23,643 nucleotides of DNA. Source: an uncultured Blautia sp. Its GTDB lineage: Bacteria; Bacillota; Clostridia; Lachnospirales; Lachnospiraceae. The stretch covers positions 1 to 23,643 of the forward strand of contig URHS01000037.1 of NCBI GenBank assembly GCA_900547685.1. Reading direction: 5' to 3'. This document shows positions 16,313 to 23,612 of this stretch, piece by piece. Every line of letters begins with the position of its first letter. Within the stretch, counting starts at the first letter, position 1. The notes under the pieces were generated by a model. That model saw only the letters and a program-made list of their open reading frames with translations, searched no databases and was not told the origin of the DNA. Both the position numbers and the translations under genes were made by a program.

Positions 16313-16576
16313 CTACACTACACCTACCTTTTCAATACCCCTTCCCCAACTTTCAATAAATCCTGCAAGATAAAACACATTTGCTATATTATGATTATAG
16401 GGCTTTGAAGCATGCTTGCTAAGCAGATTTTCTACCGTCCAGTTATCTGGCAACTGGACACAATTAGCAATATACATTCTATCGTTATACACGCTTATCT
16501 AAATTGGTATCCTGTAATTATACTGAGAATGGCAGCATTCGTCAAATACCCTCTCTATATTTTGACTTTCAGCCAT
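16313..16576 (-). pseudogene. Decayed AlbA_2 / HATPase_c_4 protein
   Basis: This 88-codon minus frame starts MAESQNIE, the usual opening of AlbA_2-domain ATP-binding proteins (RecG-like regulators, Pfam AlbA_2 plus HATPase_c_4). It jumps at once to the C-terminal region: RIPI, stop, ISVYNDRMYI, QLPDNWTVENLLSKHASKPY and AGFIESWGRGIEK. An amber codon (16499-16501) sits where these proteins usually have Gln in PIQISVY. Several hundred residues between the N-terminus and the ATPase tail are missing, and the frame ends soon after GRGIEK, where relatives continue. It is a deletion remnant, 21 bp behind the TOTE gene. The product would not function. The short pieces escape length-based gene calling. 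Confidence 0.75.
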
Positions 16577-16597
16577 AAAATCACCTACCTCTTTCCC

Positions 16598-19546
16598 TCA
16601 ATCCCTATTACCAAATGACAATTCCAGTAATTCCTCAGCCACCTGAGCAGATTTAATTCTCATCAGATTATCCCATGCATCTTCTTTTCCAAGAAGGTTC
16701 ATCCCACCATGCCATACAAGTTCATCATCAATCACTGCAAAATGCTCATCAACTTCATCTTTCATTATCACGTCAATTCCTGCCTCCTGCATCTGTCTTA
16801 TCATAAAATAATTGTATTCTGCACTGCCAAAACAACAGGTCTCCGGATTCGTCGTAATAACCGTTATCTTGCATCCAGCTTCCTGCCTGGGCTTTACAAC
16901 ATATACAAATCGATCAATCTTATTTTGTTCAATGTTCGGACTTGATATGACAATCCGTTTTTCAGCTTCTACCATGTCTTGCTCAAAAACATCTGCATAA
17001 TTACCGGAATCATAAATAGCATTAACAACCTGCTTTTCAAACAGCCTATCAGAGATTACCGAATAACCCAAGCGCTTGTAGGTTCGCAGGCGCTTTGAAT
17101 ACATATTTTCAAATACTCGAATATGGAAATCAATATAATCATAAACAACTACATCCTTTTTACCTTCGTAATCACGATGCAGTCTTCCAACATACTGTTC
17201 TAATCGTCCCCCAAAAGAAACCGGAGCCGCCAACATCAATGTATCTAATCTTGGGAAATCAAATCCTTCCCCTATTTTCTGTCCCGTAGCGACTAATACC
17301 ATGGATTTATCATTTGGTACCTCTCGTAATTTCCTGCGGACTTCGGAGTTCTCCTTATCTTTATTATCACCATATAATATAAATACATAATCTGCACTGC
17401 CGGAAAGACTTTCATAAAGAAATCTTGCCTGCTCCTTAAATCTGGTAAGAATCACCGGGGTTCTTCCTGCCGCTACTGCCGCTTTCGTATCTGCAACAAT
17501 CATCTCGTTTCTTACCTGATTATCACTAATCAATTGATACGCACCATGAATATCATTTCTGGTTTCATTTGTATCAATCACTCTGGTAAATCTTGGATAT
17601 ACAAAATGATGGATTCCCTGGTCTTTGGCACGCTCCTTTGCCGTATAGCTATACCTAATGGGACCAAGCAGCATATAGATTATTTTTTCAAGATTATCGC
17701 CTCTTTTAGGCGTTGCAGAAACACCATAAACGTATCTTGCATTTATTTTTCGCATAACTTCCACAGAAGTATTCGAACCGCAGTGATGACATTCATCCAT
17801 GATAACCATTCCATAAGAATTGATAAATTCATTGAACGTTCCTTTGCTGTACATGGAGCCTACCATAGCAACGTCAATCATGCCGGTAAGAGTATTCTTA
17901 TTTCCAGTTAATACACCGATTACACTGTGCCTCTTCTTCTCCCGTCCCGTTTTTGTCTTATAGGAAGGTGGTTCTTCCTTTATATCCAGAAACTTTTGAA
18001 GTTCTTCCACCCACTGTTCCAGCAAATCCTTGCTTTGAAGCAAGATAAGCGTATTTACTTTTCTCTGTGAAATAAGATAACTGCACACCACCGTTTTTCC
18101 GAATGCAGTGGTCGCACTCAAAATGCCATGATCATATTGGAGCATTCTGTCAGCTGCAAGTTCCTGCCCGGTTCGTAAATCTCCTTTAAAACTGACCCTG
18201 AGCGGTCTGCCCTTTTCTCTATGATCTGTGATATCATAATCGATCCCGGCTTCCTCACAATTATGAATCAAAAGTTCTCTGAGCCCTCTTGGAATACAGA
18301 TATATCCATCTATATCCTTGCCCATATATACAGTACTAAAATTATAGAAATTGGAATGTCCCAACCGTTTATTTTTATAAAAAACAGGGTTATCAAATGC
18401 TGCCAGACTTCTGATCTGATTCTGGATTCGAGGCATGAGATTTAATGTATCCACATATATGCCGTCACCAAGAACAATATGTATCTTTCCCACTACATCT
18501 GACTTTTGAAACGTTTGTTTTTTCTTCCACGGCTTAGGTCTATCCGTAGTATTTGCAGAAGAACTGCCTGTCTCTTCCGCCATCTCTTCCTTCCATTTTT
18601 TCATGTGCCTTTCTATGTCTTCCAGTGACAACTTTTCTGTATGATTCAAAAGCGTACCCCACTGATCCGGATACGCATTCCAATTTTTATCCACAAAAGC
18701 ACTATTGCCATTCTTAAGTGCCTGTCCCTGCAATGGAAGTGCAATAAGATTTCCTATGCTGTCGGCAACATCCTGACAAGGATACATTCTGTCATAATAT
18801 CGGAACGACTTTATATTGATGGAATCCAGCCCTCTATCAAGCAGCAAAAAGCCAAAATTTCTCGCCAACGATACGGGAATCCTTCCTTTAAAGAAAATCC
18901 ATACATGGGCACCTCTGCCAGACCTGGAACGCTCAACTAATGGCGTAAATCCATTCTTTTCACAAATCATTCTGAGTGCATCTACTTCCTTATGCCATTC
19001 TTCGTCAGTATTAGCATAATCTGAAGCTTCAGCACCTTTTTCATGATTATCAAAATCAAATACAATAAACCTGCAAGTACCATCCAAAAGCAAAGGATAT
19101 ACACCAAGTACATCGGAACCATCTTCCTTATATCCAACCAGATGGTCAATAATTTTCTTTACGGTTAGCTTAGTCCACTGTGTGTTTTCACACTCCTCGC
19201 ACCTTATCTTCTCACCACGCTGTTTTGGACATAATTTGTCATTCCATCTGTTATCACATTGAGGAAAATAGCCTCCATTCCTTCCCCTTTTGGCATAGAC
19301 ATCGGTTCTTCCCCAAAACATAGCGAAATAGCGATTTGCCATGTCTTCTGTAATATACCGATTCATAATCCGCCCACCCTGGTCAGGATCATATTCTTCA
19401 GAGTCTTCTATCTTTTCTTCAAAAACACTTTGTTCCGGGAATGCAATATTCGCTTTCTTTAGCTGTTCCTTTAACTTTTTATTTTCATCCTGTAACTCTC
19501 TTACCAGTTTTCTAAGCGAGTCCAGAGTTTGCACTTCCATATTCAT
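16598..19546 (-). CDS. TOTE-type primase-helicase with C-terminal PLD-like domain
   Basis: This 982-aa protein begins with a short coiled coil (7-32). An archaeo-eukaryotic primase domain of the TOTE conflict family follows, with YFAMFWGRTDVYAKR (73-87), four cysteines likely to bind zinc (97, 106, 116, 119), the catalytic pair Asp164 and Asp166 in FDFD, SGRGAHVWIFF (209-219) and NLIALPLQGQ (266-275). A superfamily 2 helicase comes next, with TTAFGKT (479-485), DECHH (584-588), SAT (610-612), GEGFDFP (759-765) and QYVGRLHR (784-791). The last 120 residues are a phospholipase-D-like domain lacking the HxK pair. Such proteins are thought to act against invading DNA, but the mechanism is not established. 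The gene starts 31 bp after Fic, so the two form an operon. Confidence 0.85.
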   Translation of the reverse strand: MNMEVQTLDSLRKLVRELQDENKKLKEQLKKANIAFPEQSVFEEKIEDSEEYDPDQGGRIMNRYITEDMANRYFAMFWGRTDVYAKRGRNGGYFPQCDNRWNDKLCPKQRGEKIRCEECENTQWTKLTVKKIIDHLVGYKEDGSDVLGVYPLLLDGTCRFIVFDFDNHEKGAEASDYANTDEEWHKEVDALRMICEKNGFTPLVERSRSGRGAHVWIFFKGRIPVSLARNFGFLLLDRGLDSINIKSFRYYDRMYPCQDVADSIGNLIALPLQGQALKNGNSAFVDKNWNAYPDQWGTLLNHTEKLSLEDIERHMKKWKEEMAEETGSSSANTTDRPKPWKKKQTFQKSDVVGKIHIVLGDGIYVDTLNLMPRIQNQIRSLAAFDNPVFYKNKRLGHSNFYNFSTVYMGKDIDGYICIPRGLRELLIHNCEEAGIDYDITDHREKGRPLRVSFKGDLRTGQELAADRMLQYDHGILSATTAFGKTVVCSYLISQRKVNTLILLQSKDLLEQWVEELQKFLDIKEEPPSYKTKTGREKKRHSVIGVLTGNKNTLTGMIDVAMVGSMYSKGTFNEFINSYGMVIMDECHHCGSNTSVEVMRKINARYVYGVSATPKRGDNLEKIIYMLLGPIRYSYTAKERAKDQGIHHFVYPRFTRVIDTNETRNDIHGAYQLISDNQVRNEMIVADTKAAVAAGRTPVILTRFKEQARFLYESLSGSADYVFILYGDNKDKENSEVRRKLREVPNDKSMVLVATGQKIGEGFDFPRLDTLMLAAPVSFGGRLEQYVGRLHRDYEGKKDVVVYDYIDFHIRVFENMYSKRLRTYKRLGYSVISDRLFEKQVVNAIYDSGNYADVFEQDMVEAEKRIVISSPNIEQNKIDRFVYVVKPRQEAGCKITVITTNPETCCFGSAEYNYFMIRQMQEAGIDVIMKDEVDEHFAVIDDELVWHGGMNLLGKEDAWDNLMRIKSAQVAEELLELSFGNRD

Positions 19547-19577
19547 TTTTTCTGTACTCGCTTTCTTGGAGTCAAAA

Positions 19578-20723
19578 TTATTTTCTGATTCTTTTTACTT
19601 TTACCACAGTCTCGACATGGCCCGATTGCTCCGACCGGAAATGATACCTTCCTTTTCCGTATCCGGTGACCGGCTCGATGATTCCATGCTCCGCCATCTC
19701 ACGCAGCAATGCGGAACTTCTCGTGGCTTTAAGCCCAAGTGCATTCTGAACATCCGACCTGCCAAAGACTGCCTGCTGTCCAAGTTTCTCTCTCAATTCC
19801 TGAATATGTGAAGCGGTTTTTGCCGTGAACACATCTTCAATGTTCACTTTTTCTTTTCCAATGTTCGCTTTTTCTTCGTCAATGTTCACTTTTTCGGCTC
19901 TGGCAAATGCCCCGCTGATGTGCAATGTCCGGTTATGCAGCGGATGTTCTTCATTCAGCATGAGATTGCGAAGAAATATCTCAAGGTATTCTGTTGTTTC
20001 ATAGATACCATTTTTTAAGTCATTATAGTTTGCTCTTACCAGCGAATTACGGAAATACCAAGCATTCTCAGCAAAAATATCGTTTGTCACATCAAAGCCC
20101 AGCGTGCGCAGATATTTAATAAAAAATACCGCCGTCGTTCTGGTGTTGCCCTCACCGAAAACATGGATCTGCCACAGTCTGGAAACGAAGAAAGCAAGGT
20201 GATGGATGATCTCGTCCATCGAAAGATTCTTATAAGAGAACTTCTTCTCCTCCGAAAAATCATAATCCAACGTTGCCCGAAGCTCCGTAGCACTGCCATA
20301 GAGCACGGTCTCGCCATCAAGCACCCACTCCTTCTTCGTGATATTATAATCCCGAATACGGCCTGCATGAGAATAGATCCCGGTGAACAGTTTTCTATGG
20401 ATAGAAAGATACTCGTTCGGCGTAAAGCTGAAAGCACGTTCGGAGAGAAGTGCTGCGATCCTCGCGGAAACCTTGTCCGCCTCCTCTGTGCGGTCAGATG
20501 CATCACTGGCAGGATTTTCCTTGTAATAAGACCGCAAGAGTTCATTTGCCTCTTCAAATGTTATCTCGCCCTCGATATTCCGGATAGCCGTCCGCATCAG
20601 ATATTCCGATGTCTTGAGCCCATCAACCGCCTGCAGGCCAATGGCCGTATGCCAAGCATAGCCTTTGTCCCGCTTGTCCGGCTCGGACTCCTTGATATAT
20701 TCCTTAAATGGATCTTTGTCCAT
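19578..20723 (-). CDS. Fic-family AMPylator-like protein with C-terminal winged helix
   Basis: This is a 381-aa Fic/DOC protein. The Fic core spans about 95-260 with motif HVFGEGNTRTTA at 187-198: His187, Phe189, Glu191, Gly192, Asn193 and Arg195 are kept, but the final Arg of HxFx(D/E)GNxRxxR is Ala198. Fic enzymes usually transfer AMP from ATP to a hydroxyl of a target protein. An N-terminal segment, TAIRNIEGEITFEEANELL (45-63), resembles the inhibitory helix or VbhA-like antitoxin but lacks the canonical Ser/Thr position. A 7-residue repeat (EKVNIxx/EKANIxx) at 277-296 links to a winged-helix-like tail (GRSDVQNALGLKATRSSALL). I chose the ATG at 20723 because GAGGTG precedes it; a GTG lies 15 bp upstream. 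The gene is co-transcribed with the TOTE gene. Confidence 0.85.
   Translation of the reverse strand: MDKDPFKEYIKESEPDKRDKGYAWHTAIGLQAVDGLKTSEYLMRTAIRNIEGEITFEEANELLRSYYKENPASDASDRTEEADKVSARIAALLSERAFSFTPNEYLSIHRKLFTGIYSHAGRIRDYNITKKEWVLDGETVLYGSATELRATLDYDFSEEKKFSYKNLSMDEIIHHLAFFVSRLWQIHVFGEGNTRTTAVFFIKYLRTLGFDVTNDIFAENAWYFRNSLVRANYNDLKNGIYETTEYLEIFLRNLMLNEEHPLHNRTLHISGAFARAEKVNIDEEKANIGKEKVNIEDVFTAKTASHIQELREKLGQQAVFGRSDVQNALGLKATRSSALLREMAEHGIIEPVTGYGKGRYHFRSEQSGHVETVVKVKRIRK
19840..19897. repeat. 21-bp minisatellite inside fic
   Basis: Units beginning ATGTTCACTTTTTC or ATGTTCGCTTTTTC start at 19840, 19861 and 19882. The exact period is 21 bp, and the third unit is incomplete. In frame they encode 7-residue repeats of the KVNIxxE type in the hinge between the Fic core and the C-terminal domain. 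Whole-codon units allow copy-number change without frameshift. Confidence 0.85.
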
Positions 20724-20881
20724 GTGGCCCCACCTCACTATTTCTTAATTTGTTAGTTGATTCTTGCGCTGAGTTCGCCACAACGGACTGCTGCATACAT
20801 GACTCTCTTTTCATTACATCTCTTGTCCTGTTTAATGGGTTTTATTCGTGGATTACTCACTTGTTCTAATTCCACACAGCA

Positions 20882-20942
20882 TTCTGCATGTGTCGAGGAT
20901 ATGATTCGGATTCCTAAAAGACGCAGTTTGGTCTTGGCGGAA
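20882..20942 (+). repeat. 61-bp dispersed repeat, copy C
   Basis: It keeps TGATTCGGAT and CTTGGCGGAA. Stem 2 reads AAGAC with GTCTT, where copies A and D have AAGGC with GCCTT, a compensatory change. Homology with copy D extends 19 bp further left (GTTCTAATT..ACACAGCA). It lies 28 bp beyond the rhuM stop and before fic. No gene is seen in the surrounding 20739-20969 spacer. Confidence 0.8.
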
Positions 20943-20969
20943 GCAACTTTTTACCAATTTTTAACCAAA

Positions 20970-21957
20970 TTATTCCTTTGCGTTTTCTTCCACTTCAAGT
21001 AAGAACTTATCATAATCTGATACAAAAATTCTATCCTGCACAATCCGATATTTTTCAAACTCCGTTTCTGCATAAAGTTTTGCCTGCTCTGCACTAATTT
21101 TTCCCGCATCTGTAAGAATTTCATTTCCATTGAACTCCAAAAAACCATCCAGCCGCTTTGCCCAGTCTTCCATACTCATTGGAATCTGACGTTCCGCCTG
21201 CAGTTCTGCATAATCGAGATACAGGGATACAATCCGCTCCATATAGGACATCTCCTTATCACTCAAATAATTCTTAACAATAGAAACGTCCGCTTTAACA
21301 ATCTTACCATCTGGAGCCGCTTCCCAAGTTGTCAGTCCCATATGTTCTTTCTTGGCATCCGCCCGTTCTACAATCAGTTCTGCCGCAGTATGCCTATGAA
21401 CTGCCCAATGCATTTTATTCTGCACCGTCTGGAAAAATCGCCTTGTAGTCTTCGCGTCTTTATCGTAATCAAAGGCTGTGGCATATAAGTCCGTAATTTT
21501 CTGATAAAACTTGCACTCTGAAAGACGAATTTCACGGATATTCTGTAACTGTCATTCAAAATATTCGTCCGTAAACATATGACCCTTCTTCAAACGTTCC
21601 TTATCCATGGTCCAGCCTTGAATCGTGTAGTCCTTAACAATTTGTCCTGACCACTTGCGGAAACGGACTGCCCATTCATTATTTACTTTAAAACCAACCG
21701 CAATGATCATCTGGAGATTATAATGAATAACCTCTCTACTTACTTGACGAGAACCTTCTGTTTGAACTATCCGGAATTTCCGGATAGTTGCATCCTCTGT
21801 AAGCCCATTGTCGCCATATATTTTCAGCTTCATAGCGCATTTCAAAACTGTCTGCCTGATCTCCAACAGAAGCGACATATGTTAAATATTCAGCTGCTGA
21901 ACTATGTATTGTAATCTCAGATTTCTTATTAGCCAAATTTCGATTCCTTTCTCTCAT
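20970..21957 (-). pseudogene. rhuM: rhuM (virulence protein RhuM family), broken
   Basis: Three frames together cover a RhuM-family protein. The N-terminus (from ATG 21957: SEITIHSSAAEYLTYVAS to AENIW) is in one frame. The middle (NGLTEDATIRKFRIVQTEGS to KKGHMFTDEYFE) is in another. The C-terminus (QNKMHWAVHRHTAAELIVER to the end) is in the same frame as the middle. Between AENIW and NGLTED, around 21811-21816, the roughly 25 residues normally carrying a WLTQ-type helix-turn-helix are missing and the frame shifts. At 21552-21554 TGA replaces what is usually Arg (CGA), and the frame then continues cleanly through QLQNIREIRLSE. With two independent lesions the gene is dead. The family often sits beside restriction-modification genes. 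Confidence 0.85.
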
Positions 21958-21983
21958 AGTTTTATCATTATTTCTGCAAATGA

Positions 21984-22304
21984 CTACCTGAATCTTTCCC
22001 ATAATAACCTTACAGTTTCCCTTAGTTTTTCTGAAAATTCGTCCAAATCACTAAATACGATTACCTCATCCTGCAAAAAACGAACCAGATCAAATATCAT
22101 ATTTCCTTTACTAATTTCTATACAGACCCCAGGTGTTTTCTTGTCCTGCTTCATACGCTTCTCCATTGTCCAAAATTTTGTTGAAGCAGGTTCAGTGCTG
22201 CTTAAGTAAGAAACATAATCCTCAATGAGCCGCTCCATATAGTTTTCCTGCCAGCCAGGTACTTTTTCTCTATAAAGTTTCCAATCCTTTTTAGATGGTT
22301 CCAT
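21984..22304 (-). CDS. Small conserved clostridial protein, 106 aa
   Basis: The ATG at 22304 follows AGAGGA at about 8 bp. The protein opens MEPSKKDWKLYREKVPGWQE and continues with YMERLIEDYVSYLS, FWTMEKRMKQDKKTPGV and ISKGNMIFDLVRFLQDEV. It is entirely alpha-helical and charged, without membrane segments. I recognise the pattern from many clostridial genomes, where it often lies next to restriction or other defence genes. Some database entries call it a multidrug transporter, which the soluble sequence contradicts. No function is known to me. It lies directly upstream of the broken rhuM. The frame is intact, so it may still be expressed. Confidence 0.75.
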   Translation of the reverse strand: MEPSKKDWKLYREKVPGWQENYMERLIEDYVSYLSSTEPASTKFWTMEKRMKQDKKTPGVCIEISKGNMIFDLVRFLQDEVIVFSDLDEFSEKLRETVRLLWERFR

Positions 22305-22352
22305 TAAAATTATCCTCTTCTATTTTTCTCTTCGTTCTAATTTTACACAGCA

Positions 22353-22413
22353 TTCTGTATGTGTTAAAGCTGTGATTCGGATGGCTGAAAGGCAGAATTG
22401 AGCCTTGGAGGAA
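22353..22413 (+). repeat. 61-bp dispersed repeat, copy D
   Basis: It keeps ATGTGT, TGATTCGGAT and CCTTGG. Stem 1 has a G-U wobble (GGCTGAA side) and stem 2 is AAGGC/GCCTT. Left homology with copy C starts at 22334, and right homology with copy B continues for about 15 bp. It ends 204 bp from the helicase remnant and lies just upstream of the 106-aa gene. Confidence 0.8.
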
Positions 22414-22538
22414 TGTTACTCATTCCTGTCAACATATAGCCTCTACGTTGCTTTCCCCTGCACCCAACCTTGTCCTGTTTTTAGATTATGCCATAACCTT
22501 TAAAACTTTAAAATGTAATCATCAATATTTTTCACTTT

Positions 22539-22567
22539 CAAAACTCTCAACGCTGTTGAGAGTTTTG
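22539..22567. terminator. Perfect 13-bp terminator hairpin after the helicase remnant
   Basis: CAAAACTCTCAAC (22539-22551) pairs perfectly with GTTGAGAGTTTTG (22555-22567) around a 3-nt GCT loop. The A/T-rich base of the stem gives it terminator character for both strands. It would end leftward transcription from the helicase gene. Confidence 0.8.
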
Positions 22568-22616
22568 TGCTTCGTCTGCTGCTTCTGATAGTTCCTCTAA
22601 TTTTTGTTGTAAAATC

Positions 22617-23612
22617 CTATATACACTGTTCTAACCTCTCACTTTCATATGGCAACAAATTTTTTTTAATATTGCTACGATTTTTCTTAATAAAATCAAT
22701 GACTTCATCCTCTGACAGATTAGCCGGAATTACATTTTCCAATCTTCTTACAGCGTTACTTGGTATCCCAAATTCGACCAGAATCGATAAATTCTCACGT
22801 ATAAAATCATTTTCCAATTGTTGTACGAAAAAGCTATAAGACCCTGGTTTAATGTTTCTCGTTTCACATATCAGACGTTGGATACTATCTACAACTCTAA
22901 ACGCCTTCGGCACAGTAAATTGAAACCAATGTCTGTAGATATGAAATGCTGTTTCTACAGCTTCATCATAATATCTTGCTTTTCTCTCATCTGTCAAAGT
23001 CTTTACAGTCGCAATTTTACTATTATAAATATCATTAACAATATCAATAATATTCTTTTTCGTTCTGTACATATTCAAATATCTTGCAAGCTGCTTTACT
23101 GAAAACACGCCCCTTTTGCTATCAAAGTTAAATAGATTATTTTCTGCCAGTTCTAAAACATAGTACATTTGATCCCATGTAGGTAATTGGCTCCACTGAA
23201 TATTTTGTAATACACTTTTTGATTTCAAGTCACTAATTAATTTGTTATAAATCCTGATTTGTCCATTTACAGAAACGCCATTTTGTTTAATAATACTTAA
23301 TAAATCAGCGGGAAGCGCATTAATCTGATCATAACGATTTCTGACCTCTTGCTTTACATCATTCTTTTTTATGTTAATAAGTATTTCATTTGTCAATATT
23401 TCTGGATCTTGTTCATAAAATGGGATATCTATTACAATAGACTTCTGCACCGGAACGTGACAAAAATTAAATATTCTTCCCACATAATGTTCCATCATCC
23501 TTCCAGAACGCCCCTTAATATTACTGTAGTCAAAAAAATCTATTTCATTTCCTCCCTTTTTTTCATCGAACAAAATTACATTTTTAGCACTAGTATAGAA
23601 TAAATTAAATTT
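22617..23612 (-). pseudogene. C-terminal part of a Ski2-like/DEAD-box helicase
   Basis: The sequence begins within the second RecA domain of a superfamily 2 helicase: TSAKNVILFDEKKGG, then NIKGRSGRMMEHYVGRIFNF, whose GRSGRM is motif VI. About 270 helical residues follow, with RARYYDEAVETAFHIYRHWF-like and LVEFGIPSNAVRRLE segments. Motifs I to III and the rest of the first domain are absent. Reading upstream, only about six more codons are open before TAG at 23613-23615, and the conserved stretch normally preceding SAKNV is not found in any frame to the window end. The gene is therefore truncated or interrupted at about 23595-23613. Only non-ATG starts (for example TTG at 23573) are available. 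The full-length relative could be a defence helicase such as HamB of Hachiman, but that is unproven. Confidence 0.65.

Larger units (their letters stand above)
22305..22616. other. Spacer with repeat copy D and a terminator
   Basis: The 312-bp gap contains the 61-bp repeat (22353-22413), a stretch without visible signals (22414-22538) and the hairpin at 22539-22567. Just beyond the helicase-remnant stop, a minus frame reads RILQQKLEELSEAADEAQNS before a stop near the hairpin. It could be a frameshifted tail of the helicase gene, but it is too short to judge. Confidence 0.5.

Noticed and set aside
16439..16458. CCAGTT/AACTGG hairpin
   Set aside because: It falls within the AlbA_2 remnant (coding for QLPDNW) and has no T-run, so it is more likely a by-product of the former coding sequence.
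20757..20870. Short minus-strand ORF before fic (MSNPRIKPIKQDKRCNEK..., GTG start)
   Set aside because: Considered as a small Fic antitoxin, but it lacks the S/TxxxEG motif and a ribosome binding site.
7239..22413. 61-bp repeats as integron attC sites
   Set aside because: The expected GTTRRRY/RYYYAAC pairs are not present, and there is no integron integrase in the window.
7239..22413. 61-bp repeats as a CRISPR array
   Set aside because: Copies are kilobases apart, diverged, and separated by genes rather than by spacers of constant length.
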